DNA from: an uncultured Ignavibacteria bacterium
GTDB lineage: Bacteria > Bacteroidota > Ignavibacteria > Kapaibacteriales > Kapaibacteriaceae
Direction: 5' to 3'
Length of the DNA stretch: 49,971 bases
Assembly: GCA_937870915.1 (NCBI GenBank)
Contig: CALMZQ010000067.1
Span: 1-49,971 of the forward strand
Each line of letters opens with the position of its first letter. Positions within the stretch are counted from its first letter, which is position 1. Shown piece after piece: positions 1 to 9,205 of this stretch. Both the position numbers and the translations under genes were made by a program. The notes beneath the pieces were generated by a model. The model was not told the DNA's origin. It searched no databases and saw nothing but the letters and a program-made list of their open reading frames with translations.

Positions 1-34
1 GTGGCAGAGTAGGTAGTCGCCAGGTATTTCTTTC

Positions 35-71
35 AAAAAGCTCTTGTATGCTACGCATGCAAGAGCTTTTT
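35..71. terminator. Rho-independent terminator hairpin
   Basis: A 12-bp perfect stem (35-46 with 60-71) continues through a wobble pair into an inner 4-bp stem (48-51 with 55-58) around a three-base loop. The arms start with A5 and end with T5, so it can terminate in both directions. It separates whatever lies left of the window from the DinB-like gene. Confidence 0.75.
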
Positions 72-84
72 GCGTTGTACACGC

Positions 85-92
85 TACCTTTG
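85..92 (+). promoter_or_regulatory. Possible Bacteroidota -7 element (TACCTTTG)
   Basis: TACCTTTG matches the TAnnTTTG -7 consensus of the Bacteroidota primary sigma factor and lies 4 bases before the ATG at 97, so transcription would start at or very near the start codon. No TTTG -33 box stands at the expected 19-21 base spacing, so this is a weak call. Confidence 0.3.
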
Positions 93-96
93 CCGC

Positions 97-588
97 ATGA
101 AAACGTACACAGAACAAGAAGTTGTTGCCGAGATCCTCGACAAAACACGTAAACTTACCCGGTACTTCCTCTCCAAACTCGATGGTGTTGACCCGCTCCA
201 CCAGATTGTTGTGGGTGAACATAAACTGAACTGCATCACGTGGATCTGTGCACACGTAACGTGGGCAGAACATGAGCTGGTTGTCCGTGCACTTGGTGGA
301 GAGCCCCTTCCAATCCCCTGGCTAGAGCAGTTCAAATTCGGAACATCATCTGAACCGCAAGTTACATGGCCAACTCTTGCGGAGATCCGCGAAGACCTAG
401 ATAAGGTGCATGAGGTAGCACTCAATGTCATTCGCGCGCAGACAGACCTCGGGCAAACCGCTCAGATAGATCTGTTCGGACCAACGTCAACGAAGCGAGA
501 CATCGTCTACCACTCCATCCGCCATGAAGGCACACACGCCGGTCATCTTAGCTGGCTCTGTAAGCTTAATGGAATCAAGACGATCTAA
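97..588 (+). CDS. DinB-like four-helix-bundle protein
   Basis: A 163-residue protein of the DinB/YfiT-like superfamily. These are small four-helix bundles, many binding a metal through conserved histidines; some act as thiol-dependent S-transferases and most have no known substrate. A His-containing helix near residues 50-60 (CAHVTWAEHEL) and a C-terminal RHEGTHAGHL helix give the expected spaced His ligands. It has no signal peptide and should be cytoplasmic. ATG 97 was preferred to an upstream TTG at 70 because the peptide added by the TTG start (MRCTRYLCR) is not family-like and overlaps the terminator. It stands alone between a terminator and a 183-base gap. Family assignment is good; the reaction is unknown. 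Confidence 0.75.
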   Translation: MKTYTEQEVVAEILDKTRKLTRYFLSKLDGVDPLHQIVVGEHKLNCITWICAHVTWAEHELVVRALGGEPLPIPWLEQFKFGTSSEPQVTWPTLAEIREDLDKVHEVALNVIRAQTDLGQTAQIDLFGPTSTKRDIVYHSIRHEGTHAGHLSWLCKLNGIKTI

Positions 589-771
589 CGTTGTACCGCA
601 AGAGTCTACTGCCTTTCGCGTTTGAGGTTAATGCTCGTTGGAGACCACGAATGGCTCTGGTATGGCTCGAATTTACCTTCCTCGAAAGAATACTGCTCAG
701 TATGAGGCCAACGAGGGGTAAAGTTGATTACGTTTGGGATTCTGAATTCAACAATGATTGAAGGGGTCCCT

Positions 772-1968
772 ATGAATACCGTTCGACTGGCGATTCCCAT
801 GATCGCTATTGCGATTTCCGCATTCCTTAACTCATGTTCACCGGAACAGGGTGCGGTGATTTCACCAACTTCATCGAAGCAGACCGGTTCGATCGTTGGT
901 GCACCTGAGGGTGCACAGAAGGTGAAGGATCACTATATCGTAGTGTTTAATAATGAAGTTGATCCTGACTTTATTGCCCAGGAAGTTGAACGTTTACGTG
1001 GAGTGCATGGAGTATCCGTTTCTTTTGTGTACGATCATGCAATAAGGGGCTTTGCTGGATTCATTCCACCTGGACAGCTCAAGAAACTCTCCCAAGAGTA
1101 TAGTGTTGAAAGGATTGAAGAAGACTTTGAGATCACCCTGAATCCAGTTGATGAAAAGGCCCGACCCGGTGGTGGTGGCGTAACACCCGCAGTCCAGGTA
1201 GTTCCATGGGGAGTACAGGCCGTTGGTGGTCCGTTCAATGGTACAGGGAAATTTGCCTATATCATTGACACAGGTATCGATCCAAACAGTAAGGACCTGA
1301 TCATCGATGCGGGAAGAGGTCGCAACTTTGTCACGAGTGGTAAGTTGTCTTCTCCTGCTTGGTCCGACGGAAATGGCCACGGAACCCACGTCGCCGGTAC
1401 AGTGGCTGCGATCAATAACACGATCGATGTGGTTGGTGTTGCAGCCGGTGCCACGGTGGTTCCTATTCGCGTGCTTGACAATCGTGGCTCTGGCCAATAT
1501 TCATGGATTATTGCCGGTGTGGACTATGTAGCAGGTGTTGCCAACCCGGGCGATGTTGCTAACATGAGCCTTGGTGGTGGTTATTATGCCACATTAAATC
1601 AGGCAATCGAGAATGCAGCGAACTTTGCAAATGTGAAGTTTGCCATTGCTGCGGGTAATGAAGGCAGGGACTGTTCTGCTACGTCACCAGCAAGTGCAAA
1701 CGCCTTTGGTGTGTATACCGTCTCGGCACACGATCGATTCAACGTTTTTGCTACCTTCAGCAACTACGGCGCTCCTGTAGATATCTGTGGTCCGGGAGTC
1801 TCAATCCTTTCCACGAAAAAGGGCGGTGGAACAACCACAATGAGCGGCACGTCAATGGCAGCACCGCACATTGCAGGGATCTTACTCATAGGGAATGTAG
1901 GAGATCGTGGCCTTGTAACTGGTGATAAGGATGCCTGGCCTGATGGACTTGCCTATATCGTTCCGTAA
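772..1968 (+). CDS. S8 family serine protease, predicted lipoprotein
   Basis: A 398-residue subtilisin-type protease. From ATG 772 it begins with a hydrophobic signal sequence ending in a lipobox-like LNSC, so it is probably lipid-anchored outside the inner membrane. Residues ~50-125 look like an I9 inhibitor propeptide (HYIVVFNNEVDPDF... to a DFEI end). The catalytic triad is visible: Asp166 in IIDTGID, His203 in NGHGTHVAG and Ser361 in GTSMAAPHIAG. The layout resembles proteinase K. It ends soon after the Ser motif and has no T9SS sorting domain, unlike other large exported proteins in the window. An AAGGGG stretch 6-12 bases before ATG 772 may serve as Shine-Dalgarno. In-frame ATG 754 and TTG 724 are possible but would move the signal peptide inwards. 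The TAA stop is embedded in an AAGGGGC word (1967-1973). Confidence 0.9.
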   Translation: MNTVRLAIPMIAIAISAFLNSCSPEQGAVISPTSSKQTGSIVGAPEGAQKVKDHYIVVFNNEVDPDFIAQEVERLRGVHGVSVSFVYDHAIRGFAGFIPPGQLKKLSQEYSVERIEEDFEITLNPVDEKARPGGGGVTPAVQVVPWGVQAVGGPFNGTGKFAYIIDTGIDPNSKDLIIDAGRGRNFVTSGKLSSPAWSDGNGHGTHVAGTVAAINNTIDVVGVAAGATVVPIRVLDNRGSGQYSWIIAGVDYVAGVANPGDVANMSLGGGYYATLNQAIENAANFANVKFAIAAGNEGRDCSATSPASANAFGVYTVSAHDRFNVFATFSNYGAPVDICGPGVSILSTKKGGGTTTMSGTSMAAPHIAGILLIGNVGDRGLVTGDKDAWPDGLAYIVP

Positions 1969-1994
1969 GGGGCTTTGTTATCGCCGATACAAGA

Positions 1995-2027
1995 AACGCC
2001 GGATCGACGCACTGTCGACCCGGCGTT
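1995..2027. terminator. Hairpin downstream of the S8 protease gene
   Basis: An 8-bp GC-rich stem (1995-2002 with 2020-2027) encloses an inner TCGAC/GTCGA stem (2004-2008 with 2014-2018). It lies 27 bases after the protease stop. The T-tract is poor, so it may be a terminator or an mRNA-stabilising 3' hairpin. It sits between convergent genes. Confidence 0.5.
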
Positions 2028-2136
2028 CGTCGTTCAGATGAATAAGGGTTCGCCGTCACAAATTGGTCAGTGATAGTATGGCCAGTTTCATGGCTGGCAT
2101 CCCCATCACTTCGATATTCAACGCCCAGCTAATGCG

Positions 2137-4848
2137 CTAGTGGATGGATACGATCGGGATTGTGTACCGATTGTTGACACAGACGAAGTACATCGCTGAT
2201 GAAAGTTGCCCTACATTGATCTCGGCTCGCGAGTCGTTTCCGCCAAGCGATGAATACACAACCGTTCTTCCAAGCTGATCTACGAGTCGTACGTTGGTGA
2301 TTGAGATGCCTTCGAAGTAGATCGACAGAGTTCCATTCGAGAGTGAGATGACTGGCATGTTCATTTCAGAATGATCTTCAGCGCCGGAATAAACGGAAGT
2401 CGGCGCCCCTACTGTTCCGGCTACTGAACCTTCCCACGGTTTGTTCTCACAAGAGTTCCAACGCACAGCCATGTCAGTCCCTGAATGAACCAGCAATGTG
2501 CAGTCATCATTCAACACAAAGAAGTTGCACGCGGAACTAAATCTCTCGGGTAACTCCATCGAGTCAATAAGCTCGTGCTTTTGTGAATCGAAATGTAGAA
2601 GCATAACTCGAGATTGTGTGGTATATGGTGGTTGCGCTCCACTGGCCCACTCATAAATAGTAATCCTTGAGCCATTCTGAGTGAATGCTCCACCCCGAAT
2701 AGTCCGGTTGTTAGAGAACGGTCTGAGAGAATCGATAAAGCCTGTCCTGTGATCAATTAGGGCAAGCTTGTTGTCGTAAGCGAGGATGGCAATTGAGTCA
2801 TTACAGTCGAGTAGCTGATCAAACAATCGATCGTTATAGATGCGTTGTGGTTTATGAGTTGCTCTATCTACATAGACGAATCCAAAACCGGGCCAACCAA
2901 CCAGCAGTGACGTTCCTCCATTGACTACATTGAATGAGATGGGAATGTTGACAACAGGAGATATCGACCTTAAGACACTATCTGATCTGGAAATCACACC
3001 ATCTGGCGAAAGCCTGTGGATGCGAGTTGTATTAGTGGACAGGTTCCCAACGAGGAAGTTGAATTCTTCCCGATCAGCATCAAACATCCCTCCGAGAATA
3101 GCTTCGCCATTGTCAGCAGTGTAGACTGTATCAAAGTCGACAGGATTCAAGCGAACATTGATGATCGTGTTGCGATCACCTACGAATACTCTGCGACCAT
3201 CCTTAGACATGTCAATCACTGGCAAAGCTGAGAATGGGATTCGAACAAAACTGGTCACCAAACCACTACGCATATCCACGATCGAAAGTACTGAATCGGC
3301 TGTCGCAATTGGAAGAAGATCTGTACGCGAGTTGGCGCCAAACGCTGTAACAGGCGCTGTCAAGGGATATGAGTTGTAAGTGAACGGATCTGCATTGTTG
3401 ATTACCCGATATCCTTGTCGATAATCACGAAAAAGCCCGATATGTCCTGCCCCATCTCTGAATGAAACATTCTCCGTAGCCCTGAATGATCCGGCGTCTA
3501 ATGTGTCGGTCAGTTGAAGCCCTGTAAGAACGTCGACATTGATCACGCCAGCTTTTGTAAATATCCTGCAAAGGCGTAAATCACGGGAAAAGTAAACTCG
3601 ACCTTGCTGGTGCGGCTTGAGTGTAACCTTCGTTAATGAACCGAATTTGACGTAGTGAGACCAACCAGTGGAGTCAACAGATACAATCGTCGATCCGTCA
3701 TCTGAGATGTATAGGAATGGAACAGATGGGATGTTTAAGGCAACGCTGTCAACTTCTTTGCCTGTGACGAGATCAGTAAACACCATCATCCACTCAACTC
3801 GTGGGTTCGTCTTCATGTAGTAAGAGTTGCAGGCAGTCAACCCATCTTCGGAGACTAGGGTGGGTACACGATACTCTCGCACTTGCCTCTTGAAAGAAGC
3901 AACATCGTCATGTGTCGAAAAATCATGCAATACGCCGTTGTTATTGGAATCGAGACACAATAACGTTGTTCCATTCCGTATCCACCTATCAACCCACGGA
4001 TTGTAGCCTGGGTCTATCTCAACCAGTGATTCAGCGTCATAGACCTTTATATCACCAACGGAAGTAGTGAGTGTTATCCAGGAAATCTTTGGATGGACAC
4101 GAATCGAGCTGGCATTACCTTGATAGGTGTTAGTTGCTGTAACACTTCTTGACCTCCGATCGAAAATGTTGATTGTAAACGTTGTGTCGTCATGTTTCGC
4201 TATGAAATAGTATTTGGTGCCGTCATTTGATAAACGATGTTCAATGCCTTGTGCTAGACCAGTTGGAACCTCATCCACGTCAATCGAATCAACTTGCTGC
4301 TCACTATCTGCATCGAAGAAGAGAACTGCACCACTGATTCGAGTCACGGCAACGATTCTACCATTCGGACTACAAGACAGTCGTGGTTCTCGGTATGAAT
4401 CGTAGGCTGCCTTGGTGATTGAAGAAACAGATGGGCCAAAGACACCTCGGCTAATCATTAAAACTCCACGCTCATTCCGTATCAGAGTTCGGTCTTCACA
4501 AAAAGTAAAAGGATAACTCGATACCTGATCAACGTACGGGCCGAATACAATTCCTCTTTCACCATGGCCCACAACCCTGAACTTTATCTTGTTTGAGAAT
4601 CCAGGCGGTACCACATAACTGAATAGGGTGTCGGTGATATCCTCGGCAATCTTCTGTTCTTGGCCTTGTAGGCCTTCTACAAAAACATCATAACGCCACC
4701 CTTCACCAGGCTTTGCCCACCGAACTTTTACCGTTGAACCAGGTACTATTGCCCCTGCGTGCTCAAGAGGATACAATCGCATTTGAGCATACAGGGGCAA
4801 ATGACCTGAAACTGAAAGCAGGATAGCGAGGACTAGATACGGTCGCAT
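2137..4848 (-). CDS. Large secreted beta-propeller-like protein with T9SS C-terminal sorting domain
   Basis: A 903-residue exported protein. The N-terminus has a signal peptide (MRPYLVLAILLSVSGHLPLYAQ). Residues ~25-95 resemble an Ig-like domain (GSTVKVRWAKPGEGWRYDVFVEG). The middle is a long series of beta-rich repeats of the kind found in WD40/quinoprotein-like propellers, for example LSNDGTKYYFIAK, SEDGLTACNSYY and DMSKDGRRVFVGD. The last ~70 residues form a T9SS type A-like domain (LVDQLGRTVVY, then SSAMYFVCV). Known of the family: such cargo crosses the outer membrane by type IX secretion and is released or attached at the surface. The function is unknown. The sequence looks more AT-rich than its neighbours, and between 2410 and 4751 it contains no ARGGGGC word, which hints at a different origin. 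Convergent with the S8 protease gene. Confidence 0.8.
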   Translation of the reverse strand: MRPYLVLAILLSVSGHLPLYAQMRLYPLEHAGAIVPGSTVKVRWAKPGEGWRYDVFVEGLQGQEQKIAEDITDTLFSYVVPPGFSNKIKFRVVGHGERGIVFGPYVDQVSSYPFTFCEDRTLIRNERGVLMISRGVFGPSVSSITKAAYDSYREPRLSCSPNGRIVAVTRISGAVLFFDADSEQQVDSIDVDEVPTGLAQGIEHRLSNDGTKYYFIAKHDDTTFTINIFDRRSRSVTATNTYQGNASSIRVHPKISWITLTTSVGDIKVYDAESLVEIDPGYNPWVDRWIRNGTTLLCLDSNNNGVLHDFSTHDDVASFKRQVREYRVPTLVSEDGLTACNSYYMKTNPRVEWMMVFTDLVTGKEVDSVALNIPSVPFLYISDDGSTIVSVDSTGWSHYVKFGSLTKVTLKPHQQGRVYFSRDLRLCRIFTKAGVINVDVLTGLQLTDTLDAGSFRATENVSFRDGAGHIGLFRDYRQGYRVINNADPFTYNSYPLTAPVTAFGANSRTDLLPIATADSVLSIVDMRSGLVTSFVRIPFSALPVIDMSKDGRRVFVGDRNTIINVRLNPVDFDTVYTADNGEAILGGMFDADREEFNFLVGNLSTNTTRIHRLSPDGVISRSDSVLRSISPVVNIPISFNVVNGGTSLLVGWPGFGFVYVDRATHKPQRIYNDRLFDQLLDCNDSIAILAYDNKLALIDHRTGFIDSLRPFSNNRTIRGGAFTQNGSRITIYEWASGAQPPYTTQSRVMLLHFDSQKHELIDSMELPERFSSACNFFVLNDDCTLLVHSGTDMAVRWNSCENKPWEGSVAGTVGAPTSVYSGAEDHSEMNMPVISLSNGTLSIYFEGISITNVRLVDQLGRTVVYSSLGGNDSRAEINVGQLSSAMYFVCVNNRYTIPIVSIH

Positions 4849-4910
4849 GGATTATGCCTTGTAGTTGCTGAAGGAGACATACTCTGCAGCCGTATAACTC
4901 CGAAATCCCG

Positions 4911-6140
4911 TTACTGGGTTGCGCGCCCCAGCTTCCGTACATGTGCTGCAAGTGAAGCATACTCGTCTTCCTTGATCCTGCCTTCCCAGATGGGCATGGT
5001 GGACTCAGGATAGAACGAGCGGATGTTGCGGATCACGGATATGAGCGTAGAGTCATCGGGGTACTTTTTATCGGCGAGACGTAGGTCTCCATACCCAATG
5101 CCCTTGCTGCCGTGACAGTTCACACAACCGTACGAGAGGTAGGCTTTTTCACCAACAGTAGCTCCTGCTGCAGGAGTATAGACGTGGCTTGCGGGCACTA
5201 CATTCGTACTCGTTGGCACAGTCTTGATGTAGGCGTACATCGCCCGGAGTTCGAGATCGCTCATGTGAACTCCACGTGGCATTGGATATTTGATAGGTGT
5301 GCCGTTTGGACGGAAACCATCACGAAGCGCTGTGATGAACTGCTGCTCAGTCCATGTCCCTATGCCATGTGTTTTGTCGAAGGTGATGTTCGATGCATAC
5401 ATCGGATTGCGATTCACATCAAGCATCTGCGTGCCCCCTCCAAAAAATCCGGGGGTCTTTTCGGGTTCGAGTTGATTCATCGACGCGATGTCTGCTGAGT
5501 GACAGGCATAACAGTCGTACACACCGGTTGCGAGATACTTGCCGTATGTAACAAGGTTCGTAGTGTCCGGCTGTGGAATTGGTGAGGCCGGATAGTCAAA
5601 TGGTTTGAAGGCAATGGTTACGAGGAACTTTGCAAACCATGACGGGCTGGACTCAATATTGTCCTGATCTGTTGACGAGACCATACCATCGTCACTGCGC
5701 AACCAGGCAACAATCGACTGCAAATCTTCATCGCTCATGTGAATGAACTTTGGCATCCACGGTGGAACGTATTGTCCGGTCTTAGGGTGGATCCCAGTGC
5801 GGAGCAGCCATAGAAGCTCTCCGTCCTTCCATGCACCAATACCCTTTGTTGGGTGGTTGGTGATGTTCTTCGAATAGGCAATGCCGAATTGCTCCGGTAA
5901 GTCCAACATCTGCGTGCCGGATAACGTACGCGTGGTTGGGTGACGGTGACACTCGGCACACAACGACATCGCAAGGTGTCGGCCACGAGCTATGCGCTCC
6001 GGAGTGCGTTCAATTGTCACGCTCGGAACTGCCACGTCATATGTGGGCAATGATCGGAATTGTACGTAGAGAGCAAAGCCCCCTATCAACAGAACAATTG
6101 CTAGCACGGCAATGCCGAGCCATTTCAAGACTCTCTTCAT
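4911..6140 (-). CDS. Membrane-anchored tri-haem cytochrome c
   Basis: A 409-residue electron-transfer protein. An uncleaved N-terminal anchor (residues ~7-28, WLGIAVLAIVLLIGGFALYV) should hold it in the inner membrane with the haem domains in the periplasm. Three class I haem c sites are visible: CAECH at 61-65, CYACH at 210-214 and CVNCH at 339-343. Candidate axial methionines lie in PPWMPKF (~129), YPMPRGVHM (~287) and STMPIW near the C-terminus. The three-domain layout resembles cytochrome subunits of membrane dehydrogenases, but no dehydrogenase subunit is adjacent, so its electron donor is unknown. A strong Shine-Dalgarno (GGGAGGG, 6146-6152 on the minus strand) fixes the start. It is divergent from the TonB operon. 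Confidence 0.9.
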   Translation of the reverse strand: MKRVLKWLGIAVLAIVLLIGGFALYVQFRSLPTYDVAVPSVTIERTPERIARGRHLAMSLCAECHRHPTTRTLSGTQMLDLPEQFGIAYSKNITNHPTKGIGAWKDGELLWLLRTGIHPKTGQYVPPWMPKFIHMSDEDLQSIVAWLRSDDGMVSSTDQDNIESSPSWFAKFLVTIAFKPFDYPASPIPQPDTTNLVTYGKYLATGVYDCYACHSADIASMNQLEPEKTPGFFGGGTQMLDVNRNPMYASNITFDKTHGIGTWTEQQFITALRDGFRPNGTPIKYPMPRGVHMSDLELRAMYAYIKTVPTSTNVVPASHVYTPAAGATVGEKAYLSYGCVNCHGSKGIGYGDLRLADKKYPDDSTLISVIRNIRSFYPESTMPIWEGRIKEDEYASLAAHVRKLGRATQ

Positions 6141-6224
6141 GAACCCTCCCAGGTTTTATGAACTGTTCAACCCTCATGAACTGAAGCGCAATTCTACAAC
6201 GAAAATCGGTGGCAAAGAACACCG

Positions 6225-6232
6225 TAGCTTTG
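6225..6232 (+). promoter_or_regulatory. -7 element (TAGCTTTG) of the surface-uptake operon
   Basis: TAGCTTTG matches TAnnTTTG and ends 13 bases before the ATG at 6246, which predicts a leader of under 10 bases. No TTTG -33 box was found. The 105-base divergent gap has no room for, and shows no conserved box of, a cobalamin riboswitch. Confidence 0.4.
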
Positions 6233-6245
6233 CTCCACATAAAAA

Positions 6246-8159
6246 ATGCTCAGCCCCTTCCTTCTGTCTTGCTTTCTCGCCCTCTCTCCGGCTTCTGCCG
6301 AAGACAGTGTGCGCGTCGATACAACGGTGATGCCGGCGGTGAATGTTGTGGCCGATAGGTGGCTTACGGATGAGACGGGTGCAGGCATGCCCAAAACGCG
6401 ACTTGATAGCGAGCTTCTCACACGCCTCGCACCACAATCGTTGATGTCTGTGCTGCCTCTGATTCCGGGTGTATTTGTGCGCGATTACGGTGGGCTGGGT
6501 GGATTAAAAACATTCTCGATCAGAGGGGGCTCCTCGGCACAGGCACTGGTCTTGATTGATGGATCGCGCATGTCCTCTGCTCAAAGCGGAATGGTGGACC
6601 TTGGTTTGTTGCCGGCACGTTTTGTGGAGAATGTTGATGTGATCCGAGGTGGTGTGAGTGCTCTTTATGGAGCTAATGCTCTTACGGGCGTTATGAACGT
6701 ACAACTGCGCGTACCATCCACACCATCTCTGCGGGCGTTTGCCGGCGGTGGCTCATTCGATGAATGGAGGCTTGCGCTTGGAGCAACAGCAAACATTGGA
6801 TCGGTGCGGATAGGCGCAGACGTTGAATCGCTCGGAAGTGCCGGGTCCTTCCCGTTCACAACGGATCAGTTCGGTCAATTGTATGAGATCAATAGACAGA
6901 ATGGCGACGTGCGCTCAACGTTTGGTACAGTTCGCTGCGAATCCGATGTGTTAGGTTCGGTTACGACCTTTGTGAGAACAAGTGAACGAGGTGTTCCGGG
7001 AGCAGTTGTGCAAGGCAACGTTGTAAACGCACGAGCACGCCTAACAGATAATGACATCGTGGGACTACTCAGCATCCCATTAGCTACCACTGCTATCGGA
7101 GAGATTACGGCAAACGGTTCAGCGCGGGTACTCGATCAACACTATGTTGATCCGGATGCTACAATCACGGGTCCGGACGGGATTGATGTTGCCTATCTGC
7201 AACACGATGTATCTATTGGTGCTACACTTCGAGGGGCAATGTCCGATCTGCTGCACACCACACGCCTTGATGCAGGCTATGCAGATCTCACGGGTGATGA
7301 GATAGTGTCGGATACAGGGGCTGTAGTTATTCGTAGATCCATTGGACTCTCCACCGACTTGCAATGGGCGGTGGATTCGTATTTCGATCTACGAGTTGCC
7401 CTACGCCTTGATGGATTCTCCGACATGGGATGGGCTGCTTCGCCCCTTATCGCACTTCACTATGCTTTGAATCCATTGGTGTCACTTCGTACGTCGTGGA
7501 GTTATAATTTCCGTCCACCATCTTTCAATGAATTATACTTCCTCAACTATGGAACTCGTTCATTGCAGCCCGAACGATCGCATTCCTTTGACGTTGGTGT
7601 TGTGGCACGTCCATTTTCCTGGTTAAGCATAGACGTAGATGCCTTTGGCCTTCTCACGCACAACCTCATCGTGTCGGTGCCGGTTAGCCCCGTTATCACT
7701 AGTGCACAAAACGTTGGATCTGCTCGGACTATTGGGCTTGAGCTCACGTCACGAGGATCGTGGTTGGATGGCAGGTTGATAGCTCAGTGGTCCTACACAT
7801 TACAACACGTTACAGATCAAACAGGAAGAGTCGGTCTTGATGGAACGATGATCCCATATGCAGTGCCGGAGCTGGCTTCCGTGATGGTGCAATGGGATGA
7901 TGTGGTCTGGAATGGTTCGATCAATTGGACCTATACCGGCTATCGGTACGCACAGGCCGGCGGCGAATACACCTCCCTTTTGCAACCATTCGCCTTGGTT
8001 GGTGCGCAGATCGGCGTTCATGTACGGGGACTAACCACACGAGCAGATGTGCGCATCCAGGTGGACAATGTCTTTGATGTCTCGTATCAGGTGATAAGGG
8101 GCTTCCCAATGCCCGGACGAGTTGTTCGCCTTGCTACATCTATCGAGGTGTTGCCATGA
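6246..8159 (+). CDS. BtuB-like TonB-dependent outer-membrane receptor
   Basis: A 637-residue TonB-dependent receptor that would import a scarce ligand across the outer membrane using TonB energy. It has a signal peptide (MLSPFLLSCFLALSPASAED). Residues ~50-150 form the plug domain (SIRGGSSAQALVLIDG, DVIRGGVSALYGANALTG) and the rest is a 22-strand-type barrel ending in NVFDVSYQ and FPMPGRVVRLA. The short length, the lack of a carboxypeptidase-like N-terminal domain and the C-terminal PMPGR motif resemble BtuB-type vitamin B12 receptors more than SusC-type glycan receptors. The two following genes, one encoding a BtuG-like propeller, support a cobalamin-like ligand, but this is inferred. No Shine-Dalgarno is seen. 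Its TGA overlaps the next ATG (ATGA). Confidence 0.85.
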   Translation: MLSPFLLSCFLALSPASAEDSVRVDTTVMPAVNVVADRWLTDETGAGMPKTRLDSELLTRLAPQSLMSVLPLIPGVFVRDYGGLGGLKTFSIRGGSSAQALVLIDGSRMSSAQSGMVDLGLLPARFVENVDVIRGGVSALYGANALTGVMNVQLRVPSTPSLRAFAGGGSFDEWRLALGATANIGSVRIGADVESLGSAGSFPFTTDQFGQLYEINRQNGDVRSTFGTVRCESDVLGSVTTFVRTSERGVPGAVVQGNVVNARARLTDNDIVGLLSIPLATTAIGEITANGSARVLDQHYVDPDATITGPDGIDVAYLQHDVSIGATLRGAMSDLLHTTRLDAGYADLTGDEIVSDTGAVVIRRSIGLSTDLQWAVDSYFDLRVALRLDGFSDMGWAASPLIALHYALNPLVSLRTSWSYNFRPPSFNELYFLNYGTRSLQPERSHSFDVGVVARPFSWLSIDVDAFGLLTHNLIVSVPVSPVITSAQNVGSARTIGLELTSRGSWLDGRLIAQWSYTLQHVTDQTGRVGLDGTMIPYAVPELASVMVQWDDVVWNGSINWTYTGYRYAQAGGEYTSLLQPFALVGAQIGVHVRGLTTRADVRIQVDNVFDVSYQVIRGFPMPGRVVRLATSIEVLP

Positions 8160-9205
8160 TACAACCACAGATATCTGAGGAATGTCAGCGCTTACACGAT
8201 GCCGCAGTTGCTGAGTTGAAGGAGACCTATGTTGACCCAACAACCGGATACACAGTGCTCACTCGGCTAGCTCATGAACGCCGAGGTGACTGCTGTGGAA
8301 GTGGATGCAGACATTGCCCATTCGGTTGGAAAAATGTGATCGGGAAGGGGCTTCTTTCGGTGATCATTATGCTGACCGTGCTAACCTTTGCAACGAACGC
8401 ACAATACTACCCGCAGCGTTGTGACAGTGTGGTCCGCCTTACTCCCGGTGTAGGACAATCCACCGGTCAAGGTCCGATCTTCTTTCCAACCAACATCTTC
8501 ACGGGCCCAGCGCCCCTTGCCTCTGATACCGTACCATTGACCGAGCCACGAGACGTGTGTTCGATCGGACTTGGAGGAACGATTGTTGTGGGGTTCCGTT
8601 CTGCCGTAATCGTTGACGGTCCGGGAGCCGACTTCACGATCTTCGAAAACGCATTCCGTTTTCTGGGAAGGATCTACGCAGAGCCTGCCATGGTAGAGGT
8701 GAGTTACGACGGCGTGATGTGGAAGGCATTCCCGTTCGATTCTCTCACATTGCGGGGCTGCGCCGGAATCACACCTACAACAGGGTTTAATCCTTTTGAT
8801 GCAACGGTCAGTGGAGGTGATACCTTTGATCTTGCAACGATTGGTGTTGACACTGTGCGATGGATTCGCATTACGGATGTAACGTCCATCATACGCAATG
8901 ATCCATCTCATCCGTTCTATGATCCAACGCTATCCGGTTTTGATCTTGATGTTGTTGTTGGCCTGCATGCCATACCGGCAGCCTTCACGCAGTCGTTAAC
9001 AGATGTTGTACAAAGTTCTCTTGTGAGAGTAGATGCTCCACGTGCTTCAACACTCTCTGTCTTTGACATACAAGGCACTGTCCTTTATAGCTCCTCCGTT
9101 CCGCCAGGAGTGATCATGTTCGATCTCGCCCCCTTTACATCGGGCGCATTGTTTGTTGTGATCGACGATGGTGCGCAGCGCTCAACGCTCAAGGTGTTAC
9201 GATGA
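8156..9205 (+). CDS. DUF5522-like Cys-rich domain fused in frame to a T9SS-exported surface protein
   Basis: The open frame is 349 codons and joins two normally separate modules. Residues ~1-60 resemble the small cytoplasmic Cys-rich DUF5522 family (YTVLTRLAHERRGDCC, then CCGSGCRHCPFGW). Then comes a classical signal-peptide-like stretch (LLSVIIMLTVLTFATNAQ), a beta-rich domain seen in cell-surface proteins beside B12-type receptors (VDGPGADFTIFENAF, MVEVSYDGVMWKAF, WIRITDV) and a T9SS type A-like tail (LSVFDIQGTVLY, TSGALFVVI). There is no stop between them. An internal GTG at 8335 or ATG at 8371 would start a clean exported protein, with GGTTGGA before the GTG. So this is either a fusion or two nested genes. 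Overlaps both neighbours by 4 bases. Confidence 0.75.
   Translation: MIQPQISEECQRLHDAAVAELKETYVDPTTGYTVLTRLAHERRGDCCGSGCRHCPFGWKNVIGKGLLSVIIMLTVLTFATNAQYYPQRCDSVVRLTPGVGQSTGQGPIFFPTNIFTGPAPLASDTVPLTEPRDVCSIGLGGTIVVGFRSAVIVDGPGADFTIFENAFRFLGRIYAEPAMVEVSYDGVMWKAFPFDSLTLRGCAGITPTTGFNPFDATVSGGDTFDLATIGVDTVRWIRITDVTSIIRNDPSHPFYDPTLSGFDLDVVVGLHAIPAAFTQSLTDVVQSSLVRVDAPRASTLSVFDIQGTVLYSSSVPPGVIMFDLAPFTSGALFVVIDDGAQRSTLKVLR

Noticed and set aside
1-12. Possible end of an upstream gene (GTG GCA GAG TAG)
   Set aside because: Only four codons are visible, so no frame or product can be supported.
994-1497. Long minus-strand open frame opposite the S8 protease gene
   Set aside because: It is antisense to a clear catalytic-triad gene and its peptide has no recognisable domain.
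6141-6245. Cobalamin riboswitch before the BtuB-like gene
   Set aside because: The divergent gap is 105 bases and contains no B12-box-like sequence; a full riboswitch would not fit.
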